Below are positions 13,501 through 20,583 of a stretch of DNA of 64,000 nt, in pieces. This DNA comes from a virus: IMG/VR virus record IMGVR_UViG_3300043395_000420, positions 29,246 through 93,245 of that record; one strand, written 5' to 3'. Made by a program: the position numbers and the translations under genes. Numbering within the stretch: position 1 is the stretch's first letter; every line of letters starts with the position of its first letter. The notes beneath the pieces are model-generated. The model saw nothing but the letters and a program-made list of their open reading frames with translations. It searched no databases and was not told the origin of the DNA.

Positions 13501-14781
13501 TGTTGTACTGTCTACAGTTTTACCATCTATCTTAATAGAAAGTTCTTCTCCTTTCTTCATTAATACTATACGACCACTTCCTACAGGTAAAAAGTAAAAG
13601 AAGTTTGCTTTATCACTTTCTTTTAGAGTAACCGTCTGTTCCTTTTTTTGATATGATATAGGATTAAGAAGAAAATCCGCCATTTCCAGTGCCTCCTCCA
13701 TAGTAATGCTGTCCATATATATTTGGACATCTTTATTCATAGATGGAGAACTGATGTATATAGAATTATCAGGGCCCTTTTTTAAATTTAGATTTGGGTA
13801 TATTGTTTTAGATAAATCCGTTAATCTTGTTTTATCTGCAGCCATTGTTAAGAAACCAACGTCACCGTTAGTTATCTCATTGATAATGATGTTATTAGCA
13901 GGATCTCTTGCAATAGAACTTGTCATTTTGTCTACTGTTTCTTTCTGCTTACGTTTTTCTTCTGTATTTGGATTTTGTACAGTTTCTAACTTGGTTCTTA
14001 CATAAAAGTATACAGGCTTACCATTTGTTTCAACATATTCACCATTACTATTAAACTCTAAAGGATTTCCTTGAGCATCTGTAAGTACCTGTATATAAAT
14101 TTGATCTAAGTATCTTAGTAGTTCAGGATTATCTTCTATATCTGCAAGTTGTCTGCTGTCTAATTTATCTAGTGGAATTCTGCTTAATGCCATTGTTGTA
14201 AGATATACCTTTCCAGAATATCCTTTAATGGTCATATTAGCAGCCATCATGTTTCTGATAATTGTATAAAACATTTCTACAGAAAAGTTTTCTTCTTGTC
14301 CTGTAGTAGTAAACATGCTGTCTGGAACAGGATAGTCTACTTGTTTTATCAATTGTGAGTTTACTTTAGCATTAACATCATCTTCTGCTTGCTGGTTTCC
14401 GGCAATAGTTGCTGCTTCTTGCAGGTCAGTTTTAGTTATAGTTTCAACACTGATATATTTGGCAACAGTGTTTAGATCTGGATTAGTTCTCCATTCTTTT
14501 GCTAACTTGTTATTACCATTAAGATCAAAATTAGTATCCGTCATATAATCAGATACGGCAACATATCCTGCAGCCTGTCTAATCATATCGGGTACTAGAT
14601 GGGCATATGACAATGCCTTATCTTTATCTTTAGACTTTTCTAAAACATAGTCATACAATTCTTTAGCAATTGCTTGAGGATCAATGTTTTGTTTTTTGTT
14701 TTTTACATCTTCTATAGATTCTCTAACAAATCTATATACGGATGCTAAGGATTCATTACTGTCTATTGCGCAAAAAGCCAT
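1522..14781 (-). CDS. Giant 4419-aa fusion: single-chain RNA polymerase with metallopeptidase motifs, SF1 helicase and ASCH-like domain
   Basis: One uninterrupted frame, far longer than the roughly 2200-residue virion RNA polymerase known from Cellulophaga phage phi14:2. Visible in order: HEYQH at 603-607 and HEAWH at 747-751, both HExxH zinc-peptidase motifs. A beta-like double-psi-barrel region follows around 1890-1930 (FHKFSLMPLIP, then SGSKLAT with a candidate catalytic Lys). The beta-prime-like catalytic loop DFDID is at 2275-2279, preceded by RIPVQGLNSMEVM; the three Asp should bind the catalytic magnesium. A superfamily 1 (RecD/Pif1-type) helicase follows, with GYAGTGKT at 3399-3406, DEAS at 3491, HKSQGGTY near 3790 and VAVSRATD near 3824. 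An ASCH/PUA-like region lies at about 3887-3990, then two domains I do not recognise (about 4007-4150 and 4174-4370). By homology it is probably packaged and ejected to transcribe early genes. The polymerase and helicase calls are strong; the packaging is inferred. Confidence 0.88.
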   Translation of the reverse strand: MAFCAIDSNESLASVYRFVRESIEDVKNKKQNIDPQAIAKELYDYVLEKSKDKDKALSYAHLVPDMIRQAAGYVAVSDYMTDTNFDLNGNNKLAKEWRTNPDLNTVAKYISVETITKTDLQEAATIAGNQQAEDDVNAKVNSQLIKQVDYPVPDSMFTTTGQEENFSVEMFYTIIRNMMAANMTIKGYSGKVYLTTMALSRIPLDKLDSRQLADIEDNPELLRYLDQIYIQVLTDAQGNPLEFNSNGEYVETNGKPVYFYVRTKLETVQNPNTEEKRKQKETVDKMTSSIARDPANNIIINEITNGDVGFLTMAADKTRLTDLSKTIYPNLNLKKGPDNSIYISSPSMNKDVQIYMDSITMEEALEMADFLLNPISYQKKEQTVTLKESDKANFFYFLPVGSGRIVLMKKGEELSIKIDGKTVDSTTTNARDLIADAIVNNEGGGLYLYKNNMTTVRTFSNVRQNADGTYTAKIDTIPYGEFIRQHAYVANKVENGDFVPMNAYLEFMPGTVTKKEITKSTQENYKGVPIIEKAITSKTGEPGGAQYNSTNNTIYVNKPVLKSKFESKAWTTPRIQKDGSSANAFPEDMFKTYEEWESFVIEHEYQHSQLSRTEFDKSVSGTTTTADYENEINKRALESLGMKIPEVKPETKTQSASNTIKKNNLIDDSLLLRAGRKPSTAKSSQDVINAALPWYNSIRLADGRMLSDVVPISVMFDAVNTDPSVVAHWNLAGITLWQGADASDLYHEAWHAFSQIFLTAKQREDLYNAVGQMKGSFENYNGKTVEFKNATKLEKEEWLAEQFREHMLRGGKGKYSKSKGIIAEIFSKIFELLQYLFSNTTIRETQADYTANAKVAEMFEKLAVGKLGEPVFEPDAVFIETGLNKIKNRSLSDTAVIMKSMNGLMSESIDDLNDEYNTKGLTIGIISEASMRKAAYLKVQEKLVNHIESLKEKYEKAAEKRKIKIKSRIDLATWMLDNFGDPMNPKEGETILSYYEKNYIQSFEPDMADKDDNTTSRSEYADKSGNEVSINNMIDKKLSYTLSTLIAYNDNGEVEKNDLGFPKMVPARTAQNLLINITQGARNPKEIYDKLKEVEELFPIVKAFLKKVGNPDNIKGELENSMWGQINKLFTLPRINVVNLDIEQTKDSKGNISYITIRPGNASRESSKVFKLFNSRFTRSGETEPYRVKASDTGAVSINIEQLTSDLYMSTSVISKDPITFLKAIGLYMPELSVVKNALSSKENGNLYEINGLKNKVRAINAFNTWLKLNRPGAEPIKLTRVTDLLDKSFDKLVQDKSLREAFLKQESQYKESTFQPFTGFKTTLGNLYLQWTGDFSNSTITTTTGKTKYENSLPNTITRKTDSINNAINYEDLVRDNTENVNGMPIYIMNNLSLNRNPWMQNSMLMNILFDMSTPEKIKRQGVTATGKVLNARINILDMDGTKMRIGEQIDLVGLKSSDSDMTTKMLQDFYMMMIYGTSEATRHAGKSSTFLYQIIHADGSKHYVNPKMFASKDPTSSTGKSKVLAAYMGYLSSEVERIHKAKTDPDAKNIVLYEKKGKPVTLAEVGSKFIMFDDILTEDQKTEIYNLIDKGTITTAADFKNLLNTNEKFANTYQNQVNSYLENQYQQVIDKFKKEGIFDSRYLLSPNILKIVGDTKEYTREELSRQLIEAYTANQLLHNIETGLVYYGDPGIYNHSKEEYHKRNAGIGSTGETPRTDIHFQNYVNKPAKKGKYAESAWYTGPKTKADGTTVGQRDYNGTFNTAVLADVVSTSVYIDEYKKAAKDKERKRLAKTNASQDTINKAMQNIDNIFDDAYAGMKEGDAQGWISFDAYRLMMRGLDKWTTLHEKLYVRILNGDDVSAEDIANFFPIKKMQYWGTLATTGLPVEAFHKFSLMPLIPTVVKGTKLEQLHNKMVEQDIDYAVFASGSKLATVTNDGNFDKFYANKEGWLALNEPEFTFSKNVIYLDYLKDQVEVAPEFKEKIIFSTQLRKLVEEGSFENGVPVDFKPEITDLTERYDAWNAIKDESVKKSESKLYTKILRYESALKQLTEFKKKQLVEELGWTDKGPKDLTKFIDFIEKQLTRQEISDNELEFIDALKSAPMVNLDLSNFSSQIEKLLTAVVNKRLIRQKVTGEALIQASSAGFEKAGKFRNATEEERRKYSGTNDLKFYTPGNGMEVKISIQGHFKKLLSLPEVTRKAKAENISKLDALNSIIRDEKWLSKNRDMITMVGVRIPVQGLNSMEVMHVAEFLPEEAGNMIIPATEIVAKSGADFDIDKLSIQMPVLRWEGLKGNSKLTIANVRGEAALKELYQNLKSKAIEVEEFKVINSTVDELGNLVYDKDVVRRALTRDVSPTVKRFSTDIEQSNKLLNTILTAALGEEWFDMGYTESEIIEILKNYNLATSEEAFIKKMDNEAAYENQLLLATKDLILDPENFVSLITPNSTTIVKPISEKLRDKTRVYSSKKRFNGEPNGFSPTRIYEPLYNLAKLEYNSVGKQALGIGAVDNTFNVVFNRIGAYMSDVKVINEAGDLMRNVLLLPHNTMNVNGEQRISLSHSYDKNNFYKISDLFNQLINGWVDVEKDEWIFDLQGNKELTPVLLFLIQTGVPINQAVLFLSQPIIREYITDARSRKGTFSSVLGKESELNQHNTDARDSILFGENSKYGFGLNEESFYPDNSKNYRYNAINGKVRVAKNKLYDYFRIALTNLDENYFNEKALEDNLDNLNDDKTKDVYTDFDRNVFLHFMEILEMSKGLTEIKQATKFDTTRSSSLHDARVQLRKDIKASQFKGLDPDVYESIIKNSPIGSFKIQEFMIGLYEPFFPLSNSTSINSYFAKPNIESYISGMRMGETRVNVTFDKASVIDNFKKQLSPYIFYNWYFTLPSNKHYRSYVLNSELDVATVPYARRAAIYKDGKIYVDQNSIAENLYNKFYSNELQYLDADVAPLPANVFTGVNEADMYKKYLYERESLRALPNYKYSVVALSAEYMKIEKELSEKYLDKTLLRKGESTTINKETVKLWAYETYLRNHALNNINLPYWIFTGNNSYAYQYDQIVSNPAFKKITEYYDLLSALEVDVFSSMASSYSSYVKANVNTLRFRDTLLEIDQKNLYSENLNELKNPSILQDKFGISAIDAENISKFFNRFDVVAYLQSGSNPNSTFSILSIADSKVISELLAEPVSKFIDTVTQLEAVPNSNNKLTELLFDQYRKIFIGTNSQAKSNIAKRFRTFYDPNFANVVLSSKKDAVIKEFVDILEKTGYKFETEEESIFELFEETPTSFEDDYKYFGAMYKIKVENGVGVDVLNYKGKKSAKEKLLAAYNNNPNIDPQNKQPFRQPKSSQISPNQSQPANTMTFSDGVTISTPFKLNDQQTEALLELEKFYKNPAAYDNQITLKGYAGTGKTSIMKIFDAYLQRVSLDSIIYTSPTNRANAVTKLKNPDVRVYTLHSLFGLNPDFNFEEEYDLAKLNFAKQNKGVLKPDESTVLILDEASMVADGLFAFIQEEKKKNSNLKIIYMGDPAQLRPVGQDNLSKVFDKGTQLQLTKVERTGDNPILEESTNLRNGKELNYKTKVVNGIGVVYGDNNTFVNEAVKENFLSPEFAKNKLYFRILSATNAVVTAKNKEVRKLLFGDAAQQQLVVGDLIMGRSNFDKNYRTGQYKIMNSGDYEVLDIKPSTVTLDLLGDKVEFKGYKVTIQNLLGKADEKPEVIFVADVNDDDSKLIRLSKTIKDLREAGARLKKDGDIRAAASYFQKASDYENAITSMKPVIQNGKTLFNQTFDYGYAHTIHKSQGGTYTKVLILDDTINSFKDKNVQQELKYVAVSRATDMVYIATSQKLGTPEIVGEEPAQEPVSNEFIVADSLPAIEQNFADGSKYKEGDVWKTRTMQPQFKDKSTMDLIISGDRTRTTRAKTDVSRMMKDYNLSKIEDLVGKVIRMTDNTGRQVYTRITKVSPFTQEYQDATWQKEGWVKSVTDRHVGNYPYAIEFEVVQPSQSQAPVSTGDKFTKKNIFTVKPIQAADKKAVIKASIATQYIGFGEGIKGSSTDLYREQAGNFANTGNYSVNDVIFVSIGGKRGTEEQQKTQQDRTIAEAIKAVEAGATILTDNKAYTDASDYNTGEKRLYDAMKQAGYNYSEITVDGQVIGTWSKPTQISVSTNQQIVSKSTITQPTQASNPNGFMVGLQNGTGIPVYDFTLTPDNLKPVDIQKIKEANPNVIFVTDTVMAKPGRTANTTDLNKTSAVLAGLGPDNYFGIPTKFLAIPVDPKTGKPKGTLNKTTNTITPSGLLVEETEEEYNYNIQQIDAAIQALVEKMKLNPDKVLRFNFRGMGQSMINRWEENGMVIGSVEENVPANPQSAPKTFVYLSERLYDAFGYINPNSLPRVFAKGSVEMSEKVQRDQVVSDTEVTNDILNDILSCSI

Positions 14782-14791
14782 TGTATTATAA

Positions 14792-17700
14792 TTAGCAAAT
14801 GTTAATGTTATTCTTTGCGGAGTTTTTATCTCCGTTAACTTCTTTTTCTATTTGGTTTTTAGTTTCTTCAGTAAGTTCTGCTATACTTGCAGATATATTT
14901 TCTGCGGCCTGTTTTTGTGCTTCAGGGTCTGATACAGCACCAGGCATAGCTAGGTCTCCTGTTTGACTATATACACCTATAATAGTTTTGTCAAATACAT
15001 TTTTAGTCATTGGTGCACCTGTTCCTTTCATACCTATTTTTTTATAATATAATTTAGACTTGTACATACCGGTAACATATAGTAGTTCACCGGTATTCGT
15101 TACTAAGATATGGCCTTTTTTTACATCTACAAAATTAGGAGTAGAAGAAACTTGTTCTAATTTTTCTTGTAGTTTTTTCTCTGCTTCTAATCTACTGACT
15201 CCTATGAAGTTATAGTCATCATCAGTAAATAAACTAAGTTCATACATCATATCTTTGACCGCAGTCATAGAGTCTAAACTGTCAATTTGCTCTAGCAAAG
15301 GTTTGCTTGTAAGGTTTAGAGTAGTTCCTTGTGGAGAAACGTTTCCTTCTAGTACATCTAATACATTATCTGTATCTACTGTAGCATATTTTTTATCTTT
15401 TCTTGCTAACAACTCATAGGATCTTCTGTTTTGTACAATGTCTGGATCAGACTCAGTTCTAAAATATACAGAAGTATCTTTAGGCACTATTACTAAATCT
15501 ATTTTACCAATGTATAAAGGTGATAAATAGTTTTGTGAACTTGTAACAACAGTGTATCCTTTATTTGCTTCTCTTCGCATTGCATCTAAGGCAGCACCAT
15601 ATGCTGATTGTATTGCATCACGTTGAGCATTTCCTGCAGGATCATTTGCCAAGGAGTCAAAGAATTCTTTAACTTTTTGATACATGTTTTCTTTAGTAAC
15701 ATCTTGAAATAACTCTATACCAGAATTTTTAAATGCTTCTACTATAAAGTCATCTCCAGATATTATGGCAGCATCTGTATCAAATGCTGTTTGCGTATCC
15801 ATACCGGAACTTACATATACAATACTTCCTTTGAACATATCCAAAACTTTTGAATCTGGATTAACATCAGGTATACTAGTTTGTACCGGTGCTTGTTCTT
15901 CTTCTGTAAAGTTCCACTCATTACTATTTAATAAAGCCGTAAATACAGTCTCTGCATTTTTAATAGGTGTAACTACTGGTGTAAGAGTTCCTTGTTGATT
16001 AACTTCTTCTGCTGAAACTATCTTACCCTCTTCAACTTTAAATACAATAGATCTAGACATTGATGGTCCGTTACCTTTCCAATTTGCTGTAACTTCACCA
16101 TTTGTAATAGTAATTTCAAATGCTGGAGTTGTAACAGGTACAAGTTTAGGAGCATTGGTAACTTTCATACCAGATCCTTGATAATTATCTATAACATCAT
16201 ACTGCGTTACATCAATATTCTCATCCTGTTCTACAAAACGATATCCTGTAGGAGGTATGACAACATTATCCGGTTTAGTTCTATTTGTCAGAATTATATC
16301 TCTAGCTTCTTCAGGAGTCATTGCGTTAATATCATCAGGACTATACTTTAATCTTCTTAATGTATTTTTCTCCTTTGGTGTCAAAGGATTAGGTCCTGTC
16401 ATAGTACCTGCTGCTGGAGTAGGTTGTGCAGCACTTGCTACTGAAGCATTATAGTCAGATATTATTTTAGCAGAATATGAACTAGTTTTAACCCATTCTT
16501 CAAAATCATCTTCTTCTCCATTATATGCAGATCTTAACTGATTTTTTAATTCAGTTGGCATTGCATTATAAGGTGTATTTACTGTAATCTCTTGATCTGT
16601 TTTAGCAATAGTTTCTTTAAAATATACTCCAGAAGGTTCTAACTTATTGGAAGCCAATGCAATAGTCTCATCTAAAATAGTATTTTCATTACTTACACCT
16701 AATATACTACGAAGTACTTGCCTAACTGCCTCAACAAAGTCTTCCCATAAAGTAGTTGTTTTCTTTTCAGTTTTTACTAATTCAAGTAGTTGCTGAAATG
16801 CAGGATTAGTCAATGCTTCTGTAACAAAAGATTCTATACTATCTACAGGCATCATAGCACCTTCTAATCCTAAACTCTTTAGACTATTATCAAGATTACC
16901 ATTATCTAATGCATTTTTAAATTCTGCTATAAGATTATTAATGGCTGTATTAAACTCTGCATTAGTACTACTTTCTGATATCATCATTGTAGTAATACCA
17001 TTAATTAAAGAATACTCAAAGTTAACATTACCTCCTTGATATTCGAACGTAGAGTATCTAGGATCTATAATTAATCCGTTAACAGGATCATATGTATTAT
17101 AGTTTGTATGATCTAGTTTAATAGTTGCTTTTCTATCTCCTACTAATGGTCTTAGTCTTTGTGCTAATTTTTTAGCAACTATACTGCTTTCAGAAGAGTT
17201 AATAATAAAATCTAATAGTTTCTTTAACTCTACTTCTCCACCGGTCTTTGGGTCAAACCCTAGTTCTTTTGCTAGGTCTGCTATAGTTCTATTATCGTTA
17301 GTATCTCTTCTAGGACTAAACTTACCCATTGGTACATTAGCACCTGTAATGGGTTTATTGGTTGCAGTCTTTCCGGTTAACTGTTCTAACTTATCTACTA
17401 ACTCTATTATCTTTTGATATCTTTCATCATTAGGTAATATTTGTTTAAGGGTAGTTGCATCATAAAAAGAATCTGGAATTCTATTTTTATCTACTAAAGC
17501 ATCTACATCTTTAGGATCAAAAAATACATTCATGTTCTGTAACTCATTGATAAACATATTATTAATATGCATCTCCATGAATTTTTCAGACATTTCTTTT
17601 ACTTTAGCCTTTGCAATTTTTTGAGATTCTTCAATAGCCGTTTTAATACGTTGACTCATTGTAGCAAAGTACTCAGGATCTATTAATCTGTTTACAAACT

Positions 17701-20581
17701 CTGCAGCAGATCTTGCATCACTATCTAAATCATAGTAATCTAAAATAGCAGCAAATGCCTGTTGCAACTGATCTTCGTCTATAATATCATTGTTAGATTC
17801 TGCTAATACTTTTATATAATCTTGGAAACTCTTATATGCCATTGCACGAGACTCTTCCACATTTCTTGTTTGTGGAGCACCCTCTTCATCTAATTCTTCA
17901 TCAGTAAAAAGAGGTTCACCTACTAGTGCTACTTTTTCTTTGGCTAATGTTTTTTGTTTTCTCTTACCAGTCTTGCTATCTATAAACTCTAAGGTTACTT
18001 TACCATCTCGTACCCTTTTAACTTTACCTTTAACTCGTTTTCCACCCTTACCTTCAAATTCTACAGCAGCGCCTTTTACAAAGGTTTTTCTCTCCTGACG
18101 CATTCTTTGTTCTTCTTCAGGATTTAATGCTGCTTTCTTTGCAGCAACCATATCACTGATATGTAAGAATAATCCGGAACTTAAATCTTTAAGAGTATCA
18201 TATTGCTTTTGGAGATTTGCTGCCTTTTTTTGTTGAGTAGCATCTCCTTGACTATATATTTTAATTTCTGTATCTAGTCTCTTTAGTTCTTGTTGTATAA
18301 GATCTTCACTTACAAGAGATGTTAGTTTACCAGCTTCTATTTTACCTAATGGTTTTAATACATTTAATAAATCAGTTACTTTCTGAATACCGTCTACAGC
18401 TCTTTCAAAACTGTAATTATTATATATAGCATACTTTACGGCTTCTTCATGGGCTAACCAATCATAGAATTCTGTATTCTTATTATAAGTATTAGGTAGT
18501 CTTTCTTTGTAATAATCATACCTGTCTTTAATAGTTTCTGCTTTTTTAATTGCGGAATCTATCCTGCCACGAATATCTTTATTATAATTATTTTGAGTAG
18601 TATTAGTAGAATCATTATCACCGAATGCTTCTACTAATTCATCATCTGTCATATTCTGCATATCCTTCATCGCATCTATAAAGAAATCAACCTTGCCACT
18701 GCGTATTAAAGTATGTATATGATTAAACATTGAATCATCTAAAGTACCATTATAATCTTTCTTATCTCCTCTTGCTTCAGCATCTGCAGCAATCTGTACT
18801 AGGTTATTTTGCAATGCCATATTTTGTGCCATAGCACTTGCATACTTTTCAGGATTATTAGCAATATGGGTCATTGCTTTTTCTAGTTCTACTCTTGCTT
18901 TTTCTCTTGCATCATCTGCATCTTTTAGAGTAGTTTGACCTGTAAAGTAATCTGAAGTCTTTGCTAAAAACCTACTACCTTTTGTAAATATTACATTTTG
19001 AGCAGGTCCTAAAAAACCTCCCATAGCAAAACCAGAAAGGAATACCTCAAGACCCATGTCATTTTTATCTAGTTCTTCAGAACCCATAGCTAGAGTATTG
19101 AGTATATCTGCCTCAATTACTCTACCGTTACCAAAATAACTATCTGTATATTGTTTAATTAATCCTGCAGATAATGATTCTTGATAAAGTTCTTGAGTAC
19201 CTTCCATTAGGTTTGCGGATGTATATCTTAAAGCATTACCTGCAATTCTACTTGGAGTCATACCCTTACCTACTGCTTTCCAGTAAGCACCTTTATCTAA
19301 ACCAAATACACCTTTAATATGCGTACCCCATTTTTGTTTATCTAAAACAGTCACAACCTTTTGACCACCTTTTTTACTAATAGACTCCATAAAACCTAGA
19401 GCACTATCTTCCATAATATTTCTAAAAGGTTTAAATCCTTTTAAGGCTGTTTCTAATACAATTTTATTTGATACATATATACCAGCAAGGTTTGCCATGA
19501 AAGTTTTACCGGCTGCTTCTGTTGCACTAGCAGAAATCTTATTTAACTCTTGAGTATTAGGAACACGTTTATATAGTTCGTAATGTTTATCAATTAACTT
19601 ATTAGTTACTTCATTTTGAACCATACCGGCTTCTAGTTTAGCTTCTGAACTAACCAGATTTATTGCACGTAAGTCTTTTATGAATGCACCTGCTGTACGT
19701 GTAGCCAGGGCAAGTTTAGATAAATCTTTATATCCTTCTAAACCTCTGTTTACACCTCTATATAACGTAGTAAGATTTTCAGCAGGATTAATAAAGTTCA
19801 TAGAAGCATTCCATAGTTTACGTGCTCCTGATATAGTTTCTCCTGCTTTTACAGAATTATATAATCCTTTTGTTAAACGTGCTAAGTTTTTAGCACTTCT
19901 TATTGCTAAAAGTTCTGAGGCACCTCCGCCTGTAAGAGCTGTTGCAGCAAATAAACCTAATTCTTCTAAACCGATCTCTCCTAATAAACCTACAGTATAT
20001 GCAGAGTTTAAATAAAAGTTTGTAAATCCTGCGCCAAATCCTTTTTTAGAACTAGAACCAATAGCCATTGCTTTTTCCATCTCCCATGCAGATTCTCTAT
20101 CTGCAGCAGCCGATGATAAAGATCCCCAGTTTTTAAATACACTGGTAAAACCTGTTCCTAATAATGTTGGATATTGTTTACTTGCTCTTACAAAGTCTTG
20201 TCCCCATGTAGAATTATTATTATAAATCTTTTCATTATCTCTAAAAGGACTGAAGCCTAACTTATTAAAGTTGCCATGTGAATAGTATCTATCAAAATTT
20301 AAACCTGTATGTGTTGCATCTATACTAACACCTTTTGCAGAATATAAAGGATCTTTCTTAGTATTAAGTAACGCATCATTAAGACGAGCATTAGTTGCTT
20401 TTAAAAGAGCGTCTGCTGATGAATAACTAGTTTTATTAAGAGGGCCTGTAGTAGGATTACCTACATTCATTACACGGTTGTCTATTACAGCACCTGCCTT
20501 ATTAGGTATATCTATACCTTTTGCTTTTAATACTTGCTGGTTAAAATTTTGTTCAGCAGCTTCATCTCTTAAAAAATCCAT
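14792..20581 (-). CDS. 1929-aa internal virion protein of crAss-like transcription/ejection block
   Basis: Starts at ATG 20581, three bases after the preceding gene, and ends 10 bases before the RNA polymerase giant. Hydrophobic Gly/Ala-rich stretches occur near residues 197-224 (GLFAATALTGGG) and around 512 (FLSGFAMGGFLGP), and could be membrane-inserting. Between them the protein is helical. A basic beta-rich patch at about 837-887 (VEFEGKGGKRVKGKVKRVRD, then VTLEFIDSKTGK) resembles a KOW/SH3-like barrel. Near residue 1247, FVTEALTNPAFQQLL followed by LWEDFVEAVRQVL resembles the region after the zinc-binding helix in crAss-like peptidases, but I see no HExxH, so it may be a degenerate peptidase-like domain. 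Proteins of this type usually sit beside the RNA polymerase in these phages. Packaging and a role in ejection or polymerase assembly are inferred from context. Confidence 0.65.
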   Translation of the reverse strand: MDFLRDEAAEQNFNQQVLKAKGIDIPNKAGAVIDNRVMNVGNPTTGPLNKTSYSSADALLKATNARLNDALLNTKKDPLYSAKGVSIDATHTGLNFDRYYSHGNFNKLGFSPFRDNEKIYNNNSTWGQDFVRASKQYPTLLGTGFTSVFKNWGSLSSAAADRESAWEMEKAMAIGSSSKKGFGAGFTNFYLNSAYTVGLLGEIGLEELGLFAATALTGGGASELLAIRSAKNLARLTKGLYNSVKAGETISGARKLWNASMNFINPAENLTTLYRGVNRGLEGYKDLSKLALATRTAGAFIKDLRAINLVSSEAKLEAGMVQNEVTNKLIDKHYELYKRVPNTQELNKISASATEAAGKTFMANLAGIYVSNKIVLETALKGFKPFRNIMEDSALGFMESISKKGGQKVVTVLDKQKWGTHIKGVFGLDKGAYWKAVGKGMTPSRIAGNALRYTSANLMEGTQELYQESLSAGLIKQYTDSYFGNGRVIEADILNTLAMGSEELDKNDMGLEVFLSGFAMGGFLGPAQNVIFTKGSRFLAKTSDYFTGQTTLKDADDAREKARVELEKAMTHIANNPEKYASAMAQNMALQNNLVQIAADAEARGDKKDYNGTLDDSMFNHIHTLIRSGKVDFFIDAMKDMQNMTDDELVEAFGDNDSTNTTQNNYNKDIRGRIDSAIKKAETIKDRYDYYKERLPNTYNKNTEFYDWLAHEEAVKYAIYNNYSFERAVDGIQKVTDLLNVLKPLGKIEAGKLTSLVSEDLIQQELKRLDTEIKIYSQGDATQQKKAANLQKQYDTLKDLSSGLFLHISDMVAAKKAALNPEEEQRMRQERKTFVKGAAVEFEGKGGKRVKGKVKRVRDGKVTLEFIDSKTGKRKQKTLAKEKVALVGEPLFTDEELDEEGAPQTRNVEESRAMAYKSFQDYIKVLAESNNDIIDEDQLQQAFAAILDYYDLDSDARSAAEFVNRLIDPEYFATMSQRIKTAIEESQKIAKAKVKEMSEKFMEMHINNMFINELQNMNVFFDPKDVDALVDKNRIPDSFYDATTLKQILPNDERYQKIIELVDKLEQLTGKTATNKPITGANVPMGKFSPRRDTNDNRTIADLAKELGFDPKTGGEVELKKLLDFIINSSESSIVAKKLAQRLRPLVGDRKATIKLDHTNYNTYDPVNGLIIDPRYSTFEYQGGNVNFEYSLINGITTMMISESSTNAEFNTAINNLIAEFKNALDNGNLDNSLKSLGLEGAMMPVDSIESFVTEALTNPAFQQLLELVKTEKKTTTLWEDFVEAVRQVLRSILGVSNENTILDETIALASNKLEPSGVYFKETIAKTDQEITVNTPYNAMPTELKNQLRSAYNGEEDDFEEWVKTSSYSAKIISDYNASVASAAQPTPAAGTMTGPNPLTPKEKNTLRRLKYSPDDINAMTPEEARDIILTNRTKPDNVVIPPTGYRFVEQDENIDVTQYDVIDNYQGSGMKVTNAPKLVPVTTPAFEITITNGEVTANWKGNGPSMSRSIVFKVEEGKIVSAEEVNQQGTLTPVVTPIKNAETVFTALLNSNEWNFTEEEQAPVQTSIPDVNPDSKVLDMFKGSIVYVSSGMDTQTAFDTDAAIISGDDFIVEAFKNSGIELFQDVTKENMYQKVKEFFDSLANDPAGNAQRDAIQSAYGAALDAMRREANKGYTVVTSSQNYLSPLYIGKIDLVIVPKDTSVYFRTESDPDIVQNRRSYELLARKDKKYATVDTDNVLDVLEGNVSPQGTTLNLTSKPLLEQIDSLDSMTAVKDMMYELSLFTDDDYNFIGVSRLEAEKKLQEKLEQVSSTPNFVDVKKGHILVTNTGELLYVTGMYKSKLYYKKIGMKGTGAPMTKNVFDKTIIGVYSQTGDLAMPGAVSDPEAQKQAAENISASIAELTEETKNQIEKEVNGDKNSAKNNINIC

Positions 20582-20583
20582 AG

